Positions 1-5,320 of a stretch of 5,320 nt of DNA are shown piece by piece. Numbering within the stretch: the first letter of the stretch is position 1; every line of letters starts with the position of its first letter. The DNA comes from Chloroflexota bacterium. GTDB lineage: Bacteria > Chloroflexota > Limnocylindria > P2-11E. Under the pieces are notes generated by a model. The model worked only from the letters and a program-made list of their open reading frames with translations, searched no databases and was not told the origin of the DNA. The DNA is taken from assembly GCA_016875665.1 (NCBI GenBank), contig VGPA01000108.1, positions 1-5,320 of the forward strand. Reading direction: 5' to 3'. The position numbers and the translations under genes were made by a program.

Positions 1-756
1 CCCATCGGCGCGGAGCGCCGGCTCCACCTGATCACGCCGCTCGTGACGCTCGTTCCCGTGGTCCTCGTCTTCGCCGCGATCCCCGTTGGCCCCGAATGGT
101 TCGTGGTCGACCTGAACGTCGGCTACCTCTACGTGGCCGCGATCTCGTCGATCGCGGTGTACGGCGTGGTGCTGGGCGGGTGGAGCGCGAACAGCAAGTA
201 CTCGCTCCTCGGCGCGCTCCGCTCGAGCGCCCAGCTCATCTCGTACGAGCTCGCGCAGGCGGTAGCGATCCTCGGCGTCATCGTCGCGGCGGGGTCGCTC
301 TCACTCGTCAAGATCGTCGAGGCGCAGTTCCCGCTGCCGTTCGTGCTGGTCCAGCCGCTCGGGTTCGTGGTGTACGCCCTCGCCAGCGTCGCCGAATCGA
401 GCCGGGCGCCGTTCGATCTGCCCGAGGCGGAGCAGGAGCTGGGCGCCGGCTACCACACCGAGTACTCCGCCTTCCGCTTCGCGTTCTTCATGCTCGCTGA
501 GTACCTGCACGCCGTCCTGTCGAGCGCGCTGATCGCCACGCTCTTCCTCGGCGGATGGTGGCCCTTCGCCGGCGGTCCGCTGGGCGTCCTCGCGCTCGGG
601 GTGAAAATGGCCATCCTGATCTTCGTGCTGATCTGGATGCGCGGCACGCTCCCGCGCGTGCGCTACGACCGGCTGATGGCGTTCGGCTGGAAAGTGCTGC
701 TGCCGCTCGCGATGGTCAACCTGGCAGTCGCCGCGGTGTGGGTGGTCCTCACGTGA
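1..756 (+). CDS. nuoH: NADH-quinone oxidoreductase subunit H (NuoH), 5'-truncated by window edge
   Basis: NuoH (ND1 family) is the membrane subunit that joins the peripheral arm of complex I to the membrane arm and forms much of the quinone-binding chamber. The frame is open from base 1, so the true start lies upstream; the GTG at 43 is internal, because family-like sequence precedes it. The 251 visible residues match the C-terminal three quarters of a protein usually about 320-430 residues long. Hallmarks are the SNSKYSLLGALR-like segment (here with ANSKYS) followed by SYELA near residues 60-85, the highly conserved RAPFDLPEAEQELGAGYHTEY block at residues 135-155 (quinone-site loop, rich in acidic residues), and a closing RGTLPRVRYDRLM segment before the last helix. 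Several hydrophobic membrane helices are evident. The TGA stop at 754-756 overlaps the GTG start of nuoI, which suggests translational coupling. The family assignment is very secure. Confidence 0.97.
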   Translation, partial: PIGAERRLHLITPLVTLVPVVLVFAAIPVGPEWFVVDLNVGYLYVAAISSIAVYGVVLGGWSANSKYSLLGALRSSAQLISYELAQAVAILGVIVAAGSLSLVKIVEAQFPLPFVLVQPLGFVVYALASVAESSRAPFDLPEAEQELGAGYHTEYSAFRFAFFMLAEYLHAVLSSALIATLFLGGWWPFAGGPLGVLALGVKMAILIFVLIWMRGTLPRVRYDRLMAFGWKVLLPLAMVNLAVAAVWVVLT

Positions 757-1223
757 GCCTGCTGCGGGATCTGGGCGGCCTCGCGCGCGGCTTCGGCGTG
801 ACGCTACGCACCTTTTTCCGACCCCCGGTCACGCTGCGCTACCCGGAGCAGCGGCCCGCGCTCGCCGGCCGGCATCGCGGGCGCCACGAGCTCCAGCGGC
901 ACGAGAACGGGCTGGAGAAGTGCGTCGGGTGCGAGCTGTGCGCGCTCGTCTGCCCGGCGGACGCGATCTACGTGGAGGGCGCCGAGAACCCGAAGGCCGA
1001 GCCGGTCTCGATCGGCGAGCGCTACGCGAAGACCTACACCATCAACATGCTCCGGTGCATCTTCTGCGGCCTGTGCGTGGAGGCCTGCCCGACCGAAGCG
1101 CTGCAGATGAAGGGCGAGTTCGAGCTGACCGGCGCCGACCGCCGCTCGCTCATCTTCACCAAGGAGCGCCTGGTCGCGCCTCGCCCCACGAGCGCACCGG
1201 ACGACTCGTGGATGCCCTCCTGA
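753..1223 (+). CDS. nuoI: NADH-quinone oxidoreductase subunit I (NuoI), 2x[4Fe-4S] ferredoxin-like
   Basis: NuoI is the peripheral-arm iron-sulfur subunit that carries clusters N6a and N6b and hands electrons towards cluster N2 and quinone. The protein is 156 residues. Two CxxCxxCxxxCP motifs are complete: Cys57, 60, 63, 67 and Cys102, 105, 108, 112, so all eight ligands are present. The N-terminal stretch (residues 1-30) has the hydrophobic/basic character of the NuoI membrane-surface helices, and the segment RGRHELQRHENGLEKC before the first cluster is typical of the family. I chose the GTG at 753 because it gives this N-terminus and overlaps the nuoH stop as GTGA. A weak GGTGG at 741-745 sits 7 bases upstream. 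The open frame extends back to about 555, but there it translates to Arg/Ala-rich shadow of nuoH. The length is at the short end for the family (E. coli about 180), mainly because the C-terminal tail is short. It lies 1 base before nuoJ. Confidence 0.97.
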   Translation: MSLLRDLGGLARGFGVTLRTFFRPPVTLRYPEQRPALAGRHRGRHELQRHENGLEKCVGCELCALVCPADAIYVEGAENPKAEPVSIGERYAKTYTINMLRCIFCGLCVEACPTEALQMKGEFELTGADRRSLIFTKERLVAPRPTSAPDDSWMPS

Positions 1224-1224
1224 G

Positions 1225-1737
1225 ATGAGCCCCGAGCAGATCATCTTCGGCATCGCCGGTGCACTCGCTCTGGTCGGTGCGGCGAACGCGACGTTCCGCC
1301 GCGACCCGCTCGCCGGAGCGATCTCGCTCATCGTGACGCTGTTCGCCCTCGCGGTCCTGTATCTCGGCCTCGGCGCCGAGTTCCTCGCCGCCGTGCAGGT
1401 GGCGATCTACGCCGGGGCGATCATGGCGCTCTTCGTGATCGTGATCATGCTGATCGGGCCGGCCGCCGGCCGCGCTCGCGGGCCAAGGCTCGTGATCCCC
1501 GCCGCGGTCGTCGCCCTCTCCCTGTTCGGGCTCCTGGCTGCCGCGATCCTCGGCGGGCGCATCCCCGATCCCACGCAAGGGGTCCCCGCCGACGACCTCG
1601 CGGCGCTCGCCGACACCGTGTACGTGCGCTACCTCCTCGCGTTCGAGGTCACGAGCGTGCTGCTACTCGCGGCGCTCGTCGCCGCGCTGGTCATGGTCCG
1701 CAAGCGCTCGACCGAGCGCGAGTGGCCGCGCCGCTGA
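1225..1737 (+). CDS. nuoJ: NADH-quinone oxidoreductase subunit J (NuoJ)
   Basis: NuoJ (ND6 family) is a small membrane subunit lying between NuoH and NuoK, in the region that couples quinone chemistry to proton translocation. The protein has 170 residues and five predicted membrane helices, roughly residues 5-22, 30-49, 53-77, 89-109 and 137-158. The signature is helix 3, with AEFLAAVQVAIYAGAIMALF from Glu52 to the 70s. It contains the conserved Tyr62 and Gly64 region where structures of the family show a pi-bulge that switches during turnover. The last helix (YLLAFEVTSVLLLAALV) is also typical, followed by a short basic tail. The ATG at 1225, one base after the nuoI stop, gives the normal N-terminus. 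No strong Shine-Dalgarno is visible, so reinitiation after nuoI is likely. The TGA stop shares its A with the ATG of nuoK. Confidence 0.96.
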   Translation: MSPEQIIFGIAGALALVGAANATFRRDPLAGAISLIVTLFALAVLYLGLGAEFLAAVQVAIYAGAIMALFVIVIMLIGPAAGRARGPRLVIPAAVVALSLFGLLAAAILGGRIPDPTQGVPADDLAALADTVYVRYLLAFEVTSVLLLAALVAALVMVRKRSTEREWPRR

Positions 1738-2036
1738 TGCCGACCGTCGCGTACCTGCTCCTTGGAGCGCTGCTCTTCTCGCTCGGCGCCGCCGGCATCG
1801 TGCTACGCACCAACGCGCTCTCGATGCTGATCGCGGTCGAGCTGATGTTGAACGCGGTGAACCTGACGTTCGTCGCCGCGTCACGCCACTTCCACGCGAC
1901 CGACGGGGTGGCGGTGGCGTTCTTCGTGATCGCGGTCGCCGCGGCCGAGGTCGCCGTCGGCCTCGCGATCGTGATCGACCTCGCCCGCCGCCATACCGTC
2001 GTGGACGTCGACCAGGCGAGCGAGCTCAAGGGTTGA
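1737..2036 (+). CDS. nuoK: NADH-quinone oxidoreductase subunit K (NuoK)
   Basis: NuoK (ND4L family) is a three-helix membrane subunit of complex I related to the MrpC antiporter subunit. It is part of the hydrophilic axis that runs along the membrane arm. The protein is 99 residues, normal for the family. Helices lie at about 3-23, 28-48 and 57-82. The two buried glutamates known to matter in this family are present: Glu35 in the ELMLNAVNL motif and Glu71 in the AAAEVAVGLAI motif, matching E. coli Glu36 and Glu72. The C-terminus ends in the typical LKG. I chose the ATG at 1737, which overlaps the nuoJ stop by one base (TGATG); an in-frame GTG at 1722 would add five residues inside nuoJ and is less like family N-termini. 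The stop overlaps the nuoL start as TTGA. Confidence 0.97.
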   Translation: MPTVAYLLLGALLFSLGAAGIVLRTNALSMLIAVELMLNAVNLTFVAASRHFHATDGVAVAFFVIAVAAAEVAVGLAIVIDLARRHTVVDVDQASELKG

Positions 2037-3796
2037 GCCTCTGGCTCGTGGTCCTTCCGCCGCTCGGCGGGGCGATCCTGCTCGCGCTGTGCGGCGGAGC
2101 GCTCGGCCGGCGCGCGCACGGGATCATCGGCACCGGCGCGATCGCGCTGTCGTTCGCGGCGGCGATCGCCGTGCTCTCGGGCGGGGCGCCCACCGGGCGC
2201 GCGACCCTGGGACCGTGGCTGCCGCTGCCCGGCGGCGACCTCACGCTCGCGCTCGACAAGTACGGCGCGCCGCTCATGCTGATGGTCGCGGGCGTCTCGG
2301 CGCTGATCGCGCTCTACTCGATCGGCTACCTCGCGCACGACCGCGGCACACAGCGGTATTTTGCCGCGCTCGATCTGTTCGTCTTCGCGATGCTGCTCAT
2401 CGTCCTGGCCGACAACCTCCTCTTGCTCTTCGCCGGCTGGGAGCTGGTGGGGCTGTGCTCGTACCTCTTGATCGGGCACTGGCGCGAGCGGCCCGCGGCG
2501 GCGGCGGCGGCGATGAAGGCGTTCGTGGTGAACCGGGTGGGGGACGTGGCGTTCGTGGTCGGGCTCCTCGCCGTCCTCGTCGAGCGCGGCACGCTTTCGC
2601 TCGAAGGGCAGGGGGCGCACTCCGCGCTGGCCAGCGTGCTGCTCCTGATCGGCGCGCTGGCGAAGTCGGCGCAGCTGCCGCTGCACATCTGGCTGCCCGA
2701 CGCGATGGAGGGCCCGACTCCGGTATCCGCGCTTATCCACGCCGCGACGATGGTCACGGCGGGCGTGGTGCTCCTGCTCCGTCTCGGCCCGAGCCTCTCG
2801 CCGGAGGCCCTCGGCCTGGCGTCGGTGCTCGGGGCGGTCACTGCGCTCGGCGCCGCCGCGGCCGCGCTCGTACAGACCGACCTGAAGCGCGTGCTGGCGT
2901 GGTCGACCATCTCGCAGATCGGCCTGATGTTCGTGGGTGCCGGCATCGGGGCCGCGTTCGCGGCGCTGTTCCACCTCCTGGCGCACGCGTTCTTCAAGGC
3001 TGCGCTCTTTCTGGGCGCCGGCTCCGTCATGCACGGCACCGACGACGAGCAAGACCTGCGCCGCCTCGGCGGCATCGGGCGCCGGATGCGCTGGACCGCG
3101 GCGGCTTTCGCGGCGGGTGCCGTCGGGCTCGCGGCGCTGCCGCCGGGCGCCGGCTTCTTCAGCAAAGAAGCGATCGCCGCCGCCGCCGCGGACCGTCCAC
3201 TGCTGCTTGCCGCGGTGCTCCTGACGGCGCTGCTCTCCGCGCTCTACGCGGCGCGCCTCGTCGCGTTCGTCGTCCTTGCACCGGCCGGCTCGCCGCAGGC
3301 GGAGCGCGCCCACGAGTCGACACCGGTGATGCTCGTCCCGCTCGCGGCACTCGGTCTCGCGGCGCTCTCGTTCGGTGCGCTCGTCGCGCTCGGCGTGATC
3401 CCGCTCGGCCGTCACGACGCGCATGCGCCGGCATGGCTCGCGCCAGTCTCGGTGGTCGTCGCGCTCGCCGGCGCGGCATTCGGGCTGGTGCGCTTCCGTG
3501 CCGGCCCCGCGCGCGACGTCGCGGCTGGACCGCTGCGCTCGGCCGCCGCGTCGGGCTTCGGCGTCGACGCGTTCCTCGTGACCGGGGGCCGGCGCACGCT
3601 CGCCACGCTGGGCATCGCACTCGAGTCGACCGCCGAGCGGACGCTCGATGCCATGCTCGACCTGGTCGCGGTCCTCGTGACGCGCGCGGCGAGATTAGTG
3701 CGGCGGACGCAGAACGGGTTCGTCCGCTCGTACGAAGCGCTGCTTCTGGCCGGTGCGGCGCTGCTGCTCGCGTACTGGACGCTGGGAGTCCGGTAG
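2033..3796 (+). CDS. nuoL: NADH-quinone oxidoreductase subunit L (NuoL), TTG start
   Basis: NuoL (ND5, MrpA-like) is the distal antiporter-like proton-channel subunit of complex I. The protein has 587 residues (E. coli 613) and many membrane helices. Key residues are visible: Glu137 in the WELVGLCSYLLIG motif, Asp171 in NRVGD, Lys211 in KSAQLPLH, His236 in GPTPVSALIHAATMVTAG, Lys285 in DLKRVLAWSTISQ, His314/His318 and Lys322 in HLLAHAFFKAALFL, and Lys378-Glu379 in GFFSKE (the acid is usually Asp). After about residue 500 comes a long amphipathic stretch ending in RRTQNGFVRSYE and a final hydrophobic helix. This is the expected lateral helix HL plus its anchoring helix. The TTG at 2033 gives a normal N-terminus (SLWLVVLPPLGGA) and a 4-base overlap with nuoK; an in-frame GTG at 2048 is a possible alternative five codons in. 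Oddities are a GCG repeat at 2495-2512 and rare AGA-TTA codons at 3692-3697. Confidence 0.96.
   Translation: MSLWLVVLPPLGGAILLALCGGALGRRAHGIIGTGAIALSFAAAIAVLSGGAPTGRATLGPWLPLPGGDLTLALDKYGAPLMLMVAGVSALIALYSIGYLAHDRGTQRYFAALDLFVFAMLLIVLADNLLLLFAGWELVGLCSYLLIGHWRERPAAAAAAMKAFVVNRVGDVAFVVGLLAVLVERGTLSLEGQGAHSALASVLLLIGALAKSAQLPLHIWLPDAMEGPTPVSALIHAATMVTAGVVLLLRLGPSLSPEALGLASVLGAVTALGAAAAALVQTDLKRVLAWSTISQIGLMFVGAGIGAAFAALFHLLAHAFFKAALFLGAGSVMHGTDDEQDLRRLGGIGRRMRWTAAAFAAGAVGLAALPPGAGFFSKEAIAAAAADRPLLLAAVLLTALLSALYAARLVAFVVLAPAGSPQAERAHESTPVMLVPLAALGLAALSFGALVALGVIPLGRHDAHAPAWLAPVSVVVALAGAAFGLVRFRAGPARDVAAGPLRSAAASGFGVDAFLVTGGRRTLATLGIALESTAERTLDAMLDLVAVLVTRAARLVRRTQNGFVRSYEALLLAGAALLLAYWTLGVR
3784..3788 (+). 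promoter_or_regulatory. Shine-Dalgarno site for nuoM
   Basis: GGGAG lies inside the last codons of nuoL, 7 bases before the GTG at 3796. It is the clearest ribosome-binding sequence at any junction in the window and supports 3796 as the nuoM start, although the nuoM frame stays open far upstream. Confidence 0.6.
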
Positions 3797-5196
3797 TGCA
3801 GTACGCCGTCATCGGGCTGCCGCTCGTCGCGGCCCTCCTCGCGCTGCTGCCCGTGCCGCACCTTCCGCGCGCAGCGGCGATCGCCTCGGGCGTGGTGCAG
3901 GCGCTCCTCGGCGTCGCGCTCGCCGCGGGCTACTCGTCGCCCGCCGCGACCTACGAGTGGGCCGGGCCGCTCGCGCGGGTGCAGCTCCAAGCGGAGGGCT
4001 TCGCGGCGACCCTGATCACCCTCGGCGGCGTGCTCGGCGCGGTCGGAGCCGCTGCGTCGCGCCGGGTGCCGCACGAGCGGGCGTACTTCGCGCTCTGGTC
4101 GCTGCTGCAGGCGGCGCTCGGGGGCGTGTTGCTCGCCCGCGACCTCGTCCTGTTCTTCGTGATGTGGGAGGCGATGCTCGTGCCCCTCGCGTTCCTGATG
4201 TGGCTCTGGGGCTCGCACGACGCGCGCGGCGCGACGCTGCGCTTCCTCCTCTACACGATGGCCGGGAGTGCGTTCCTCCTCGCGGGCATCGTCTCGCTGG
4301 TCGTCGCCCGCGAGTCGAGCGACCTCGCGCTGCTCGCGGCGCGGCCGCTCGGCGAGGTGTCGCAGACCCTGCTCGCGGCCTTCTTCGTCGCCGGCTTCGC
4401 GGTGAAGCTCCCGCTGTTCCCGTTCCACGCCTGGCTGCCGCGCGCGTACGCCGCGGCGCCGCTGCCGGTGACGATCGTGCTCTCGGGCATCGTGGCGAAG
4501 ACCGCCGCCTACGGCGTGGTCGCGATCTGCCTGCCGCTCTTCCCCAACGGGATGGCGCGGCTCGCACCCGCGCTCGTCGCGCTCGCGGCGGTCGGGGCGC
4601 TTTACGGCGCGATCCTCGCCACGCGGCAGCGCGACCTCCGCACCCTCATCGCGTACGCCAGCCTGTCGCACCTGAACGTCATCGCGCTCGCCGTGTTCAC
4701 CGGGACGGCGGCGGCGAGCCAGGCTGCGCTCGTGGCGAGCGTGTCGCACGGGCTCGAGATCGCCGCGCTCTTCCTGCTCGCGGGCATCCTCGCGCAGCGC
4801 GCGGGCGGCTGGTCGCTCGGCGGACTGGGCGGCGTGGCGCAGTCCGCGCCGGTGCTCGCCGCGTTCACGGCGCTTGCGATCGTGGTGACGATCGGCGTGC
4901 CGGGCACGAGCGGCTTCGCGGGCGAGATCCTCGTCCTGGCCGCCGCCTACGCACGGTTCCCCGGTGCGGCCACGGTCACGGCGCTCGTCATGGTGCTCTC
5001 GGCCGTGTACGGCCTCGGCCTGATCAGGCGCGCGTTCCACGGCCCGTCCCTGGTCACCGTGCGTGACCTCGACCGCCGCGAGCGGATTCTCATCGCGCCG
5101 CTCCTGGTCGCGGCGCTGGCGCTGGGCGTCGCGCCTTGGATCGTGAGCGACCGCATGCCGGTCCCGCCGCCGGGCCGCGCCGAAGTGGCGCCGTGA
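3796..5196 (+). CDS. nuoM: NADH-quinone oxidoreductase subunit M (NuoM), compact and divergent
   Basis: NuoM (ND4, MrpD-like) is the middle antiporter-like proton-pumping subunit of complex I. The protein has 466 residues, shorter than the usual 490-510. The core channel residues are present: Glu125 in FFVMWEAMLVP, Lys204 in FAVKLPLFPFHAWLP, Lys235 in LSGIVAKTAAYG, His292 in LSHLN, His318 in VSHGLE and Glu377 in GFAGE. By order and context, Glu125, Lys204, Lys235 and Glu377 correspond to E. coli Glu144, Lys234, Lys265 and Glu407. Departures from the usual family sequence are Arg216 and Tyr218 where PDAH is common (here LPRAY), Arg279 in RDLRTL where KDLKRL is common, and Glu321 in HGLE where HGLS/HGLT is common. 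The GTG at 3796 shares its G with the nuoL TAG stop and has a GGGAG 7 bases upstream. The frame is open back to about 2089, but that part is Arg-rich shadow of nuoL. Position between nuoL and nuoN supports NuoM over Mrp or hydrogenase homologues. Confidence 0.95.
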   Translation: MQYAVIGLPLVAALLALLPVPHLPRAAAIASGVVQALLGVALAAGYSSPAATYEWAGPLARVQLQAEGFAATLITLGGVLGAVGAAASRRVPHERAYFALWSLLQAALGGVLLARDLVLFFVMWEAMLVPLAFLMWLWGSHDARGATLRFLLYTMAGSAFLLAGIVSLVVARESSDLALLAARPLGEVSQTLLAAFFVAGFAVKLPLFPFHAWLPRAYAAAPLPVTIVLSGIVAKTAAYGVVAICLPLFPNGMARLAPALVALAAVGALYGAILATRQRDLRTLIAYASLSHLNVIALAVFTGTAAASQAALVASVSHGLEIAALFLLAGILAQRAGGWSLGGLGGVAQSAPVLAAFTALAIVVTIGVPGTSGFAGEILVLAAAYARFPGAATVTALVMVLSAVYGLGLIRRAFHGPSLVTVRDLDRRERILIAPLLVAALALGVAPWIVSDRMPVPPPGRAEVAP

Positions 5197-5320
5197 CGCA
5201 GGCCGACCTCCTCGCGCTCGTGCCGCTCGCGCTCCTGGCAGGAGGCGCGGCGCTCGTGATGATCATCGACGTCACGCACCGTGCCGGTCCGCGGCTGCTC
5301 GCGTGGACCGGCGTGGGGTT
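5193..5320 (+). CDS. nuoN: NADH-quinone oxidoreductase subunit N (NuoN), 3'-truncated by window edge
   Basis: Only the first 42 codons are present. The GTG at 5193 overlaps the nuoM TGA stop as GTGA, and a GAAG at 5182-5185 stands 7 bases upstream. The translation begins TQADLLALVPLALLAGGAAL and continues through an acidic residue (IID) into a short polar loop. This fits the first membrane helix of NuoN (ND2, the antiporter-like subunit next to NuoK), whose N-termini often read DLLALLPLLIL-like. No catalytic residues lie in the visible part, so the call rests on the N-terminal resemblance and on position directly after nuoM, where nuoN is found in canonical nuo operons. Confidence 0.9.
   Translation, partial: MTQADLLALVPLALLAGGAALVMIIDVTHRAGPRLLAWTGVG

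Noticed and set aside
1457..1471. Perfect 6-bp GC hairpin (GGCCGG, 3-base loop, CCGGCC)
   Set aside because: Lies inside nuoJ codons for a Gly/Pro/Ala loop and has no following T tract, so it is not a credible terminator or attenuator.
1691..3424. Long minus-strand open frame (577 codons) opposite nuoJ-nuoL
   Set aside because: The translation is a low-complexity Arg/Glu/Ala/Gln mix, as expected when GC-rich codons of a real gene are read in antisense; the + strand encodes unmistakable nuo genes here.
3690..3700. AT-richer patch about 100 bases before nuoM as a possible internal promoter -10 element
   Set aside because: Too short, no matching -35 region, and located in the coding sequence of nuoL; the overlapping junctions argue for a single transcript.
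2089..3795. nuoM frame open across all of nuoL, looking like a 1035-residue fusion
   Set aside because: The upstream part is Arg/Ala-rich shadow with no family similarity; NuoM-like sequence begins exactly at the GTG at 3796 with a good ribosome-binding site.
2162..3884. Three copies of the palindrome GCGATCGC (2162-2169, 3170-3177, 3877-3884)
   Set aside because: Each is read in frame as GCG ATC GCC (Ala-Ile-Ala), frequent in GC-rich membrane proteins; codon bias explains the copies better than a cyanobacterial HIP1-type element.
3412..5040. Long minus-strand open frame (542 codons) opposite nuoL-nuoM
   Set aside because: Same Arg/Glu/His-rich shadow composition with no recognisable domain; its apparent tandem arrangement with the other antisense frame is a product of low stop-codon frequency.
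3753..5066. 437-codon + frame overlapping nuoM
   Set aside because: Arg/Ala/Gly-rich translation typical of an out-of-frame reading of a GC-rich gene; no motifs.

Overview
The window is an internal slice of a bacterial nuo operon, which encodes proton-pumping NADH:quinone oxidoreductase (respiratory complex I). All genes are on the + strand in the canonical order nuoH-nuoI-nuoJ-nuoK-nuoL-nuoM-nuoN. It opens inside nuoH (251 C-terminal residues present), holds complete nuoI, nuoJ, nuoK, nuoL and nuoM, and closes 128 bases into nuoN. There is no non-coding stretch: the largest gap between genes is one base. No RNA gene, mobile element, CRISPR array or terminator is visible, and the operon promoter must lie upstream of the window.

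The DNA is very GC-rich (about 70% by eye), with third codon positions almost all G or C and heavy use of GTG/TTG starts. This leaves long spurious open frames on both strands. It suggests a high-GC bacterium. An actinobacterial lineage (for example Thermoleophilia-like) or another high-GC phylum would fit, but the sequence alone does not settle this and the guess is weak.

Layout: 1-756 nuoH (quinone-site membrane subunit, 5'-truncated); 753-1223 nuoI (two-[4Fe-4S] peripheral subunit); 1225-1737 nuoJ; 1737-2036 nuoK; 2033-3796 nuoL; 3796-5196 nuoM; 5193-5320 nuoN (3'-truncated). Working together, NuoI passes electrons through its two Fe-S clusters to quinone bound near NuoH. The resulting changes propagate through NuoH, NuoJ and NuoK into the three antiporter-like subunits NuoN, NuoM and NuoL, each of which carries a chain of buried Lys/Glu/His residues. 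These residues are intact in the NuoK, NuoL and NuoM encoded here, so the module looks functional.

I see no undescribed system. The points worth a second look are modest: a chain of stop/start overlaps joining almost every gene, a compact and unusually divergent NuoM (including an extra glutamate in a membrane helix), a lone tandem of AT-rich rare codons in nuoL, and a GCG triplet run in nuoL.
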